Shown: positions 1 to 6,431 of the stretch, in pieces | Numbering within the stretch: position 1 is the stretch's first letter | Layout of the letters: each line of letters opens with the position of its first letter | Translations under genes and position numbers: made by a program | The notes under the pieces: model-generated | Seen by the model: the letters and a program-made list of their open reading frames with translations, nothing else | The model's database searches: none | What the model was told of the DNA's origin: nothing | Source of the DNA: Myxococcales bacterium | GTDB lineage: Bacteria > Myxococcota_A > Polyangia > Fen-1088 | Direction: 5' to 3' | Assembly: GCA_003170035.1 (NCBI GenBank) | Contig: PMZX01000229.1 | Coordinates: 1-9,446, forward strand | DNA: 9,446 nucleotides

Positions 1-114
1 TTGCAGGGCATGGCCAAGCCGTCGTCCGATCTCTCGCGCGGCTGCAAAGCTGCCGATGTGCTCAACGTGATCGCCATCAACGTCGTGCGTGTTCAGTACG
101 CGCAAAAGCAGTAG
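1..114 (+). CDS. pta: Phosphate acetyltransferase, C-terminal end (partial)
   Basis: Only the last 37 codons are in the window; the gene is cut by the left edge. The frame opens at base 1 and ends at TAG 112-114. The residues KPSSDLSRGC followed by DVLNVIAIN match the conserved C-terminus of the PTA/PTB phosphotransacylase family, where E. coli Pta has PVNDLSRGALVDDIV and then an IALTAIQ-like helix. Phosphate acetyltransferase converts acetyl-CoA and phosphate to acetyl phosphate and CoA in the cytoplasm. The acetate kinase gene, which uses that acetyl phosphate, starts 17 nt downstream, and this classic pta-ackA order is strong support. Whether it is the short (about 330 aa) or long (about 700 aa) Pta form cannot be told. 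A phosphate butyryltransferase is the main alternative, less likely beside ackA. Confidence 0.87.
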   Translation: MQGMAKPSSDLSRGCKAADVLNVIAINVVRVQYAQKQ

Positions 115-131
115 TTCTTGGAGTTCAAGTC

Positions 132-1358
132 ATGAAGGTACTGGTCATCAATTGCGGTAGTTCGTCGCTGAAGTTCAAGCTGTACGATCTTCCGGCGGAC
201 GATACCGCCACGCTGATGGCCGAGGGCCTGGTCGAGGAAATCGGGCGCGAGAAATCCAAGTTCAGCTATCGCGACAGCCGCTCGCCCGAGAAGATCGTCG
301 GCGACGTGGTGGCCAAGGACCACACCCAGGCGGTGGCAGCCATGAAAGACATGCTGCTGGATGCTGAGCACGGTCTGTTCAAAGAGAAGATCGAGGTGGA
401 CGCCTGCGGGCACAGGGTCGTTCACGGGCGCGAGCTGTTCTCGAACTCGGCCCTGGTTACCCCGGCGGTGCGCGCGGCCATCGAGGAGTGCATCGGCATC
501 GCGCCCTTGCATAACCCGCCCAACTTGGCTGGCATCGCGGCCTGCGAGAAGATCTTCCCCGGTCTACCCCAGGTTGCGGTCTTCGATACCGCCTTTCACC
601 AGACCATGCCGCCGCACGTGTACACCTACGGCCTGCCCCAGGACCAGCTCGACCGCAACCACGTGCGCAAGTATGGGTTCCATGGCACGTCTCACGAGTA
701 CGTGGCGCGCCGTTGTGCCGAACTGATGAAGAAGGACTTTGCCCAGCTCAAGATGATCACCTGTCACCTGGGCAACGGATCCAGCATCACCGCGGTCAAG
801 CACGGCCAGTCCTTCGACACGTCGATGGGGCTGACGCCGCTCGAAGGCCTGCTGATGGGCACGCGCACCGGCGACATGGACCCCGCCGTGGTCCTGTACA
901 TCATGGACAAGGACAAGCTGTCGCCCCAGGAAATGAACACCCTGCTCAACAGCAGGAGCGGCGTCAAAGGCGTGTCCGGCGTTAGCAATGACATGCGTCA
1001 GGTGATCGACAAGGCCAAGGAGGGCCATGCGCGGGCGCAGCTCGCGCTCGACATGTTCGACTACCGCCTGGTCAAGTACATCGGGTCGTACGTGGCGGCC
1101 ATGGGCGGGTGCGACGCCATCGTGTTTACCGGCGGCATCGGCGAGAACTGCGTCCCTCTGCGGGCGCGCGTGCTGACCCCGCTGCAGTTCATCGGCGTCG
1201 AACTCGATCCGGAGCGCAACAGCTCGAGCGCGAAGGAGAAGGTCATCACACGCGACGGCTCGCGCGTCAGCGCATGGGTGGTTCCCACCAACGAAGAACT
1301 GATGATCGCCCGCAAGACCAAGGCCATCATCGAGCAGGGTCACAGCCTCGTGCGCTAG
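132..1358 (+). CDS. ackA: Acetate kinase
   Basis: Catalyses acetyl phosphate + ADP to acetate + ATP, the second step of the Pta-AckA route for substrate-level ATP formation and, in reverse, acetate activation. The protein has 408 residues, normal for the family. The ASKHA-fold signatures are all present: NCGSSSLKF at residues 7-15, GHRVVHG at 93-99, LHNPPN at 126-131, FDTAFH at 151-156, the second family signature GFHGTSH at 182-188, HLGNGSS at 212-218, GTRTGDMDP at 243-251, TGGIGEN at 333-339 and TNEE at 386-389. The residues aligning with the catalytic and binding set of the Methanosarcina enzyme (Asn7, Arg91, His123, Asp148, His180, His208, Arg241, Glu384) are N7, R95, H127, D152, H184, H212, R245 and E388, a uniform +4 offset after residue 7. 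The ATG has GGAG (120-123) 8 nt upstream. One small oddity: the usual HGG after HRVV reads HGR (R100). Confidence 0.98.
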   Translation: MKVLVINCGSSSLKFKLYDLPADDTATLMAEGLVEEIGREKSKFSYRDSRSPEKIVGDVVAKDHTQAVAAMKDMLLDAEHGLFKEKIEVDACGHRVVHGRELFSNSALVTPAVRAAIEECIGIAPLHNPPNLAGIAACEKIFPGLPQVAVFDTAFHQTMPPHVYTYGLPQDQLDRNHVRKYGFHGTSHEYVARRCAELMKKDFAQLKMITCHLGNGSSITAVKHGQSFDTSMGLTPLEGLLMGTRTGDMDPAVVLYIMDKDKLSPQEMNTLLNSRSGVKGVSGVSNDMRQVIDKAKEGHARAQLALDMFDYRLVKYIGSYVAAMGGCDAIVFTGGIGENCVPLRARVLTPLQFIGVELDPERNSSSAKEKVITRDGSRVSAWVVPTNEELMIARKTKAIIEQGHSLVR

Positions 1359-1375
1359 TCGCGTGGTTCGTATTC

Positions 1376-1384
1376 TGCTAGCGT
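1376..1384 (+). promoter_or_regulatory. Candidate extended -10 element upstream of the zinc-ribbon gene
   Basis: TGCTAGCGT is an extended -10-like motif (TGn followed by TAGCGT at 1379-1384). It lies between ackA and the next ORF, and the hexamer ends 9 nt before ATG 1394. Transcription would begin around 1390-1392, giving a nearly leaderless mRNA, which would fit the lack of any Shine-Dalgarno before that ATG. No convincing -35 box is visible at 16-18 bp spacing, so this is a weak call. Confidence 0.33.
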
Positions 1385-1393
1385 CCCTGATTC

Positions 1394-1708
1394 ATGGAGG
1401 CAGCAGAACGCGGAAGACTGGTCTGCCCCCGATGCGGAAGCCCCCTACACCGGGAAAAACGGCGCACGACCCACCGCCTGCTCTCCATCGTCTACCCGGT
1501 CCGCTACTACGCGTGCAGCCCGGCCTGTGGCTGGACCGGGCTGCTGTCCGCGGTCTCCCATTTGAAAGCAAGAAAGCGTCGCCTACTCCGCATCGCCCTG
1601 GTGCTCGTGCTGGCCCTCTGCGGAATCGCGGTTGCCCGCCACCTGGCCCCCTACTGGAACAACCAGCACGGTGATGAGTCCTCTGAACAGTCTGACACTT
1701 CAGAATAG
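1394..1708 (+). CDS. Small zinc-ribbon protein with one membrane segment, function unknown
   Basis: I do not recognise this 104-residue protein as a named family. Near the N-terminus it has a CPRCG knuckle (C11, C14) and about 26 residues later a CSPAC-GW knuckle (C41, C45), a plausible four-cysteine zinc ribbon. A basic stretch (KARKRR, 58-63) leads into a hydrophobic helix at about 64-81, predicting a single membrane span with the zinc ribbon in the cytoplasm by the positive-inside rule. The tail (about 83-104) is short, acidic and Ser-rich. An in-frame TGA at 1388-1390 rules out an upstream start, so ATG 1394 is the first possible one. It has no visible ribosome binding site. The gene follows ackA by 35 nt and ends 5 nt from the convergent thiD stop. 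Overlapping frames show no comparable domain logic. The cysteine pattern and the helix make it likely to be real. Confidence 0.72.
   Translation: MEAAERGRLVCPRCGSPLHREKRRTTHRLLSIVYPVRYYACSPACGWTGLLSAVSHLKARKRRLLRIALVLVLALCGIAVARHLAPYWNNQHGDESSEQSDTSE
1682..1704. terminator. Weak hairpin at the convergent zinc-ribbon/thiD gene ends
   Basis: TCTGAA (1682-1687) is the reverse complement of TTCAGA (1699-1704). Inside the intervening 11 nt, GT (1690-1691) can pair with AC (1695-1696) in a symmetric arrangement. It covers the last codons of the zinc-ribbon gene and sits just beyond the thiD stop on the other strand, where a bidirectional terminator would be useful. It is short, A/T-rich in the stem and has no T-tract on either side, so it may be chance. 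Confidence 0.22.
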
Positions 1709-1713
1709 GTGCT

Positions 1714-2541
1714 TCACAGGTAGCGCGCGTCTCCGATCACCACGGCGGCCTGAATGCGGCCGGCCAACCAAACCTTGGCGGCGTCAACAGCTTGTTCGAG
1801 TGGCTCACCCCGAGCCAGCCCGACGGCAATGGCCGTGGCAAGCGCGCACCCGGTCCCGCGCGGGCTCTTGCCCGGCAACCGCATCCCCGCGAACAGCCGT
1901 TCACCCGCCGGAGAACGGAGCACGTCGGTTGCCGGACCGCTCAGGTGGCCTCCCTTGACCAGCACGGCTGCCGAACCTGACGCGGCCAGCGCCTGTGCGG
2001 CTTGGCGTGCTTGCTCGAGCGTCTCCACCGCAAGGCCGGTCAGCCAGGCGGCCTCCGCCAGGTTGGGGGTGACCAGGGTGGCCCGACACACAAGCGGAAG
2101 CAGATCAGCAGGGGCACCCTCGAAGAGAGAGCCACCGCTCGAGGCCCCCAGCACGGGATCAAAGACGACTGGTCCGCGCCAGGCCTGCAGGCCCGAGACG
2201 ATGGCGGCAGCAATGCTGCCCCTCGCCACCATCCCGACCTTTACCGCGGTCCGGCGGGGCGGGCATAGGGCCAGCGCCTGCTCGAGGCCCGCTCGCACCA
2301 TGTCTGGCGAGCGCGGCTCGACCCCCTTGACGCCGCCTTCGTCCTGCCGTGTCCAGGCCGTACCTACCAGCATGGCCCGGGCACCCAGCGCCTCGGCTGT
2401 GAGGAGATCTCGCACCAGGCCTGCTCCGCCGCGTGGGTCCAGGCCGCCGACGGCCACCACGTGGGGCTGCCCGGAAGACCCAGCCCCATTCTCGGCTAGC
2501 CCTTGGCGGTCCCCCGTGTCGCGATACATAGACCCTTGCAT
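1714..2541 (-). CDS. thiD: Hydroxymethylpyrimidine/phosphomethylpyrimidine kinase
   Basis: Ribokinase-fold enzyme that phosphorylates 4-amino-5-hydroxymethyl-2-methylpyrimidine (HMP) and then HMP-P to HMP-PP, the pyrimidine half of thiamine. The 275-residue length fits stand-alone ThiD (about 266), with no ThiE fusion. Visible motifs are GGLDPRGGAGLVRD (32-45, family form GxDPxGGAGIxAD), KVGMV (101-105), FDPVLGASSGG (127-137), LVTPNLAEAAWLTG (156-169), VKGGHL (195-200) and the anion-hole/catalytic GTGC (229-232, Cys232). The usual HGTGC reads RGTGC here. The first 25 or so residues precede the family core and are low in conservation signals, so translation might start internally, but no better start is evident. 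An AGGA lies about 4 nt before the chosen ATG. It is divergent from the kinase gene, convergent with the zinc-ribbon gene, and no other thiamine gene is in view. Confidence 0.93.
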   Translation of the reverse strand: MQGSMYRDTGDRQGLAENGAGSSGQPHVVAVGGLDPRGGAGLVRDLLTAEALGARAMLVGTAWTRQDEGGVKGVEPRSPDMVRAGLEQALALCPPRRTAVKVGMVARGSIAAAIVSGLQAWRGPVVFDPVLGASSGGSLFEGAPADLLPLVCRATLVTPNLAEAAWLTGLAVETLEQARQAAQALAASGSAAVLVKGGHLSGPATDVLRSPAGERLFAGMRLPGKSPRGTGCALATAIAVGLARGEPLEQAVDAAKVWLAGRIQAAVVIGDARYL

Positions 2542-2565
2542 TTTTCCTGTAAGTCCCTTCTAGTC

Positions 2566-2609
2566 TGCCAGGGTCAGAAAAGGGCGAAAACCGGCCGCTG
2601 ACATGGGCA
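2566..2609. repeat. Imperfect inverted repeat in the thiD/kinase divergent region
   Basis: TGCCAGGGTCAG (2566-2577) and CTGACATGGGCA (2598-2609) are inverted arms matching at 9 of 12 positions (TGCC and GTCAG identical, three central mismatches), separated by 20 nt. It lies between the start of thiD and the -10 box of the kinase gene, so it could be an operator serving either direction or a leader hairpin of thiD. No protein partner can be named. Confidence 0.3.
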
Positions 2610-2636
2610 AAAAAGCGGACGCAATACATTCTGGGG

Positions 2637-2642
2637 TACAAT
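2637..2642 (+). promoter_or_regulatory. -10 box of the Ser/Thr kinase gene
   Basis: TACAAT matches the sigma-70 -10 consensus TATAAT at five of six positions. It lies in the A/T-richer divergent intergenic region (2542-2655) and ends 13 nt before the GTG start at 2656, so the mRNA would have a leader of roughly 6-8 nt. No good -35 hexamer is visible at 16-18 bp; GGAC at 2617-2620 is the nearest partial match. The rest of this 114-nt intergenic region holds only the inverted repeat noted separately. Confidence 0.48.
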
Positions 2643-2655
2643 CGTCTTTACCAAC

Positions 2656-4380
2656 GTGGGGGTAGTTCTTCCTCAGCCGATTTCATTCGGCAAGTACACG
2701 CTGTTTGAGCGCATCGGTCGCGGTGGTATGGCCGACGTGTTCAAGGCGCGGGTTCAGGGGCCGGCAGGCTTCGAGCGCATCTTTGTCGTGAAGCGCATCC
2801 TGCCCCACCTGTCGGACGACCCTGTCTTCACCAAGATGTTCATCGATGAGGCCAAGCTGGCCGCGCGACTCACCCACCCCAACATCGTCCAGGTGTTCGA
2901 GCTGGGAGCCGTGGACAACGAGTACTTCATGTCCATGGAATATGTGCGGGGCCGCGACCTGGCGGAGACCATGCGCACGCAGTGGGCGCGGGTTGGTCCG
3001 CCGCGTCCCGAGCTGGTGGCCTATGTCGGCCGCGAGATGTGTCGGGCCCTGGCCTATGCCCACGACTTCACGGCCGACGACGGGACCAGGCTGGGGATGA
3101 TCCACCGGGATATCTCGCCCTCCAACGTCATGCTCTCCACCGACGGTGGGGTGAAGATCCTGGATTTCGGCATCGCCAAGGCTCTCGGCGGGGACAAGGA
3201 CGAAAGCACCAAGACCGGGACGCTGAAGGGCAAGTTCGCCTACATGGCGCCCGAGCAGACCGTGAGCAACGAGGTCGATCGTCGCATCGACATCTTCGCC
3301 ACCGGCATCGTGCTGCACGAGATCCTGACGGGCCGCCGGCTCTTCAAGGGCGAAAATGATCTTCAGACGATCGAGAAGGTTCGTCAGTGCGATGTGCCGC
3401 CGCCCTCGCTGCACAACCCGCTGTGTCCGCCGGAGATGGACAACATCGTGTTGAAGGCGCTGGCCAAGGATCCGCTCGAACGCTATCAGTCCGCCTCGGA
3501 AATGGCCGACGCACTTGACGACATCGTTCACGCCGCCCGCTTTCAGCCTACCCAGTTGGCCCAGCTCATGGGTAGCCTGTTCCCCACCGACACCGGCGTC
3601 GAGGCCCGTTCGTCAGGCAGTCAGCGCAGCCAGGCGGGCACCGGCTCGGTGAGCCCGTCACGTTCCAACACGGGTGCACTGCGCCTGAAGGCCACGGGGT
3701 CAAATTCCACCACAGGGCGCGCGACTTCGGCCACGGTGCCGCCGGTACCACCCGCCCGTACTGGCTCGTTGCCTCGGACGGCAGGGCTGACGCCGGTGGT
3801 GCCGCCGCCCATCCCCGACACTAACCTGCAGCGCAAGTCCTTGCTGGCGCGCAAGTCCACCTGGGCGGTGATGGGATTGGCCTTGCTGGGAGGGGGGCTG
3901 TACTGGGCGCAGTCGCGCGGGTTGCTGCATCAGCCGTCCGTGCCGGCGCCGCCGGCCATTGCGCCCGTTCCCCCGTCTTCGCCCAAGCTCGAGACACTCG
4001 ACCTGGCGATCCAGTCGAATCCGTCGGGGGCGGAGGTTTTCGTCTCAGGCGAGAATGAGGCTCTTGGCAAGACGCCGTTTCGCAAGAAGTTCGAGTACCG
4101 CGAGGACAAGTCGACGTTCCTGGTGTTCCGCTTGCCAGGCTATCGCGAGCTGACCCACGAGGTGCGACCCGACTGGTCCGGTTTGGTGGTTCTGGATTCG
4201 GTTCCGGGTCAGCCAGCCCCTGAAGTCAAGCCTCCCGTTGCTGCCAAGCCAGGCAAGGGTGAGGGCCCATCCCGACCGAGTCATCGCAAGAGCCGCTCCG
4301 GCAAGGGCCACGATCCGTTCGAAGGGGGCGGCAAGCAGCGCCCGAGCCGCAATCTGGGGCGGGCTGAGAACCCATTCTGA
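2656..4380 (+). CDS. Membrane Ser/Thr protein kinase with extracytoplasmic PEGA domain
   Basis: A 574-residue Hanks-type kinase. The kinase domain spans about 12-292: glycine loop GRGGMADVF (21-29), ATP lysine K46, helix-C glutamate E65, catalytic loop HRDISPSN (150-157; base D152), DFG (170-172), APE (198-200), D212 and R276. The activation segment carries threonines T185, T187 and T189 as likely autophosphorylation sites. A Pro/Ser/Thr-rich linker (about 305-398) leads to one membrane helix (about 402-418). Outside lies a Pro-rich spacer, then a PEGA domain (about 447-515; NPSGAEVFVSG, GKTPF, LPGY), and a basic low-complexity tail (about 520-574). PEGA domains are extracytoplasmic and often envelope-associated, so a sensor role is likely; the signal and substrates are unknown. 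GTG 2656 is the first usable start after an in-frame TGA at 2599 and leaves only about 10 residues before the kinase fold; it has no Shine-Dalgarno. Two glycosyltransferase genes follow. Confidence 0.96.
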   Translation: MGVVLPQPISFGKYTLFERIGRGGMADVFKARVQGPAGFERIFVVKRILPHLSDDPVFTKMFIDEAKLAARLTHPNIVQVFELGAVDNEYFMSMEYVRGRDLAETMRTQWARVGPPRPELVAYVGREMCRALAYAHDFTADDGTRLGMIHRDISPSNVMLSTDGGVKILDFGIAKALGGDKDESTKTGTLKGKFAYMAPEQTVSNEVDRRIDIFATGIVLHEILTGRRLFKGENDLQTIEKVRQCDVPPPSLHNPLCPPEMDNIVLKALAKDPLERYQSASEMADALDDIVHAARFQPTQLAQLMGSLFPTDTGVEARSSGSQRSQAGTGSVSPSRSNTGALRLKATGSNSTTGRATSATVPPVPPARTGSLPRTAGLTPVVPPPIPDTNLQRKSLLARKSTWAVMGLALLGGGLYWAQSRGLLHQPSVPAPPAIAPVPPSSPKLETLDLAIQSNPSGAEVFVSGENEALGKTPFRKKFEYREDKSTFLVFRLPGYRELTHEVRPDWSGLVVLDSVPGQPAPEVKPPVAAKPGKGEGPSRPSHRKSRSGKGHDPFEGGGKQRPSRNLGRAENPF

Positions 4381-4413
4381 CGCCATCCTTTCCCGATCAC
4401 GCTTGCCCCTGTC

Positions 4414-5184
4414 ATGTTCTCCGGCCGTCGGATCGCCGTCGTGGTGCCCGCCTTCAACGAGGCAAACAAGATCGCGCGCACGGTGCGCTCTGTTCCGGGA
4501 TTCGTGGATCACGTGATCGTGGTCGATGACACCAGCACAGACGGTACCGCGCGCATCGCCCGGCGCAGCCAGAGACGCGGCCTGGAGGTGCTCAGCCACG
4601 AAAAGAATCGCGGCGTGGGTGCGGCCATCGCGACCGGCTATGCGCGGGCGCGCTCCCTGGGCGCAGACGTCGCGGCGGTGATGGCAGGGGACTCGCAGAT
4701 GGACCCGGCGGATCTAGCTGGGCTGGTGAGTGCGGTGGTTTCCGGTCGCGCTGACTATGCCAAGGGCAACCGATTTGCCTGGCCGGGTGTGTGCCGGGTG
4801 ATGCCGTTGCCCCGGCTGGTGGGCAACTTCGTGCTCTCGCACTTGACCCGGCTGGCTTCGGGCTACACCCACGTCTTCGACTCGCAGTGTGGCTACACGG
4901 CCGCGAACCGACGGGCTCTTGACGCCATCCTGGCTGGCCCGGTGTTTCCTCGTTACGGGTATCCCAACGATCTGTTGATCCGCCTGGCTGCGGTGGGCGC
5001 ACGCGCTGTCGACGTGCCAGTCCGCCCGGTCTATGGGCCCTCCTGGCGTTCAGGCATCCGTATCTCGCGCATGCTGGGGCCGCTTGGTTTGCTGCTCCTG
5101 CGCGCCTTCTGCTTGCGTGTGGGACGCGGTCTCGCGCGACGGCTCTGGCGATCCGAACCTCTAGCTGAGTTGCCTCCGACGTGA
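4414..5184 (+). CDS. Family 2 glycosyltransferase (DPM/DPG synthase-like)
   Basis: A 256-residue GT-A fold enzyme that moves a sugar from a nucleotide donor to an acceptor at the cytoplasmic face of the membrane. The N-terminal strand and turn VVVPAFNEANKI (9-20), VIVVDDTSTDGTA (34-46; nucleotide-binding D38/D39), NRGVGAAIATGY (65-76) and the metal-site region AGDSQMDPADL (91-101; D93) are typical of the DPM/DPG-synthase-like subfamily, which often uses polyprenyl-phosphate acceptors. KGNRF (117-121) and DSQCGYTA (156-163) are further family-like blocks. The metal motif reads AGD rather than DxD, which I think is a subfamily trait. A hydrophobic stretch near 221-236 with basic flanks suggests peripheral membrane binding. 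It begins 33 nt after the kinase stop, in the same frame, without a visible Shine-Dalgarno. Sugar and acceptor cannot be read from sequence. Confidence 0.93.
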   Translation: MFSGRRIAVVVPAFNEANKIARTVRSVPGFVDHVIVVDDTSTDGTARIARRSQRRGLEVLSHEKNRGVGAAIATGYARARSLGADVAAVMAGDSQMDPADLAGLVSAVVSGRADYAKGNRFAWPGVCRVMPLPRLVGNFVLSHLTRLASGYTHVFDSQCGYTAANRRALDAILAGPVFPRYGYPNDLLIRLAAVGARAVDVPVRPVYGPSWRSGIRISRMLGPLGLLLLRAFCLRVGRGLARRLWRSEPLAELPPT

Positions 5185-6272
5185 TCGGCGTCCTGTGCAC
5201 GTCCTACCCGCGTGGTCCTGACGACCATGCGGGCTCGTTCGTGCGTACGCGGGTGCGTGCGCTCGCGGGCGCAGGACAGGCGGTGGAGGTCATCGCGGCT
5301 GGTGTGGGGAGCGCAGGCAGCGAGGGCGACGTGCGCGTGTTACGGATTCCCGCGGCGAGCGCGGCTGATATCTTCTACGCGGGCGGTGCACCCGAGGCCC
5401 TCGAGACCGGCGCGCTGGGACAGCGCGTGCGTGCGTGGCTGGAAGCCGCGCATTTCACCGCGCGCATGATGGCGCTGGCCGCGCAGCGCGCCGCCGGGTG
5501 GAGCGCGGTCGAGAGCCACTGGCTGGTGCCCTCAGCCTTGGTGGCCTGCGCGGTGGCGCCCCATCTCCGTCATCGCGCGCACGCCCATGGTGGCGACGTG
5601 TTCTTGCTCGCGCGCTTGCCCGGCGGTGCCAGTCTGGCCCGCTTCCTCTGTCGCAGTCGGGTCGAGCTGGTGTTCGCCAGCGCGGATCTGCGCGACCGCT
5701 TCGCGCGCCTGTGCGGCGACGCTCCGGAGGCACTTGGCGCGCGTACCTGCGTGCAGCCTGCCCCCTACGATTCATTGCTGTTTCGGCCGCGGCCTGCCGG
5801 CGAGCACCACAGTCTGCGTCGTCGTCTGCGACTGGAGAGGTTCACGGTGCTGGCGGCGGGACGGCTGGTCCCCATCAAGGGCTACGACGTGCTGGTGCGC
5901 GCGCTCGGGCATCTGCCGCCACAGGCTCGGCCAACCTTGGTGATAGCAGGCACAGGCCCGGAGGAACTCCGGCTGCGCCGGCTGGCTTTCGCATGCGCGG
6001 TAGACCTTCGCTTGCCTGGCCTGGTCAGTCCCGCAACGCTGGCCGACTGGATGGCTGGGGCCGACCTCTTCGTCCATCCCTGCCGCCTATTGCCCAACGG
6101 CCGCAGCGAGGGCGCGCCCCTCGTGGTGCGCGAGGCGCTGGCCGCGGGATTGCCTGTGATCGCCTCGGCGGTGGGCGGCTTGCCCGAGCTGGCCGGCCAG
6201 CAGCGCCTCACCCTGGTTGCGCCCGAAGATCCGTCTGCGCTGGCCGCAGAGATTGCACTGGCCATGGCGTGA
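5181..6272 (+). CDS. Family 4 (GT-B) glycosyltransferase
   Basis: A 363-residue retaining glycosyltransferase. The N-terminal Rossmann half opens with GVLCTSYPRGPDDHAGSFV (3-21), the usual acceptor-side opening for polysaccharide GT4 enzymes, and contains ESHWLVPSAL (111-120) and HAHGGD (134-139). The C-terminal donor-binding half has AAGRLVPIKGYDVLV (225-239, with R228 and K233 positioned for donor phosphates), VIAGTGPEE (254-262), and the E-x7-E signature E300...E308 within SEGAPLVVREALAAGLPVIAS. The start is GTG 5181, overlapping the upstream GT2 stop as GTGA, so the two are probably translationally coupled and act on the same glycan, for example a surface polysaccharide or glycolipid. At 363 residues the C-terminal closing helix looks a little short for the family. 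Exact product unknown. Confidence 0.94.
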   Translation: MIGVLCTSYPRGPDDHAGSFVRTRVRALAGAGQAVEVIAAGVGSAGSEGDVRVLRIPAASAADIFYAGGAPEALETGALGQRVRAWLEAAHFTARMMALAAQRAAGWSAVESHWLVPSALVACAVAPHLRHRAHAHGGDVFLLARLPGGASLARFLCRSRVELVFASADLRDRFARLCGDAPEALGARTCVQPAPYDSLLFRPRPAGEHHSLRRRLRLERFTVLAAGRLVPIKGYDVLVRALGHLPPQARPTLVIAGTGPEELRLRRLAFACAVDLRLPGLVSPATLADWMAGADLFVHPCRLLPNGRSEGAPLVVREALAAGLPVIASAVGGLPELAGQQRLTLVAPEDPSALAAEIALAMA

Positions 6273-6299
6273 CGCGTCTTATCGACGCAACAAGACGCG
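6273..6299 (+). terminator. Perfect 8-bp hairpin directly after the GT4 stop
   Basis: CGCGTCTT (6273-6280) and AAGACGCG (6292-6299) form a perfect 8-bp stem with an 11-nt loop, starting at the base right after the TGA stop. Position suggests a transcription end for the kinase/glycosyltransferase unit, but no T-tract follows, so it would be a non-canonical terminator, an mRNA 3' stabiliser or an operator-like repeat. Confidence 0.38.
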
Positions 6300-6351
6300 C
6301 CACAGGGGCCACGGATCATCGAAAATGGCTGTCAGTTAGGTACACGGATTT

Positions 6352-6366
6352 CACCGGTGGGCGCCC
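6352..6366. repeat. Two overlapping perfect palindromes upstream of iclR
   Basis: CACCGGTG (6352-6359) is a perfect 8-bp palindrome sharing its last base with a second perfect palindrome, GGGCGCCC (6359-6366). They lie about 70 nt upstream of the regulator's start in the 159-nt gap between GT4 and iclR. IclR-family regulators often autoregulate through palindromic sites, so an operator is possible, but short GC palindromes are frequent in such DNA. No convincing -10/-35 pair is visible in this gap. Confidence 0.22.
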
Positions 6367-6418
6367 CTAACCCTCCGACTGATGAATCAACCGCAGCAGA
6401 TGAAGAGCGCCCACGCGC

Positions 6419-6423
6419 GGAGG
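6419..6423 (+). promoter_or_regulatory. Strong Shine-Dalgarno that fixes the iclR start
   Basis: GGAGG lies 8 nt before ATG 6432, the best ribosome binding site in the window. It decides the start of the IclR gene against an in-frame GTG at 6357, which would add 25 low-complexity residues and has no ribosome binding site. Confidence 0.75.
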
Positions 6424-6431
6424 TTAGAAAC

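Noticed and set aside
564..1343. Long minus-strand open frame antisense to ackA (259 codons)
   Set aside because: It is the mirror of a well-supported acetate kinase in GC-rich DNA, with His/Arg/Ala/Val-rich composition and no recognisable motif.
1754..2563. 269-codon plus-strand open frame opposite thiD
   Set aside because: Low-complexity Ala/Arg/Ser/Pro translation; the opposite strand encodes a clear ThiD.
2542..2655. TPP (thi-box) riboswitch in front of thiD on the minus strand
   Set aside because: A CTGACCCTGG stretch looks superficially similar, but the conserved CUGAGA and the AUAAUGCCAGCGUAGGGAA-type blocks are missing.
2683..3531. 282-codon minus-strand open frame antisense to the kinase
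   Set aside because: Shadow of the kinase coding frame; no domain signatures and no start signals.
4639..4705. Inactive GT2 because the metal motif reads AGD instead of DxD
   Set aside because: The remaining Asp (D93) and the QMDP block are intact, and I believe this form is common in the subfamily, so loss of activity is not supported.
6326..6345. Sigma-54 type promoter (TGGC followed by a TTGC-like element) before iclR
   Set aside because: TGGC is present at 6326-6329 but the GC of the -12 element is absent at the required spacing.
5435..6370. 311-codon plus-strand open frame overlapping the GT4 gene in another frame
   Set aside because: Arg/Ala/Gly/Pro-rich translation typical of an out-of-frame shadow; the GT4 frame carries HAHGGD and E-x7-E motifs.
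6357..6431. Upstream GTG start extending the IclR protein by 25 residues
   Set aside because: No ribosome binding site precedes it, while ATG 6432 has a strong GGAGG 8 nt upstream; the extra residues are low in complexity.
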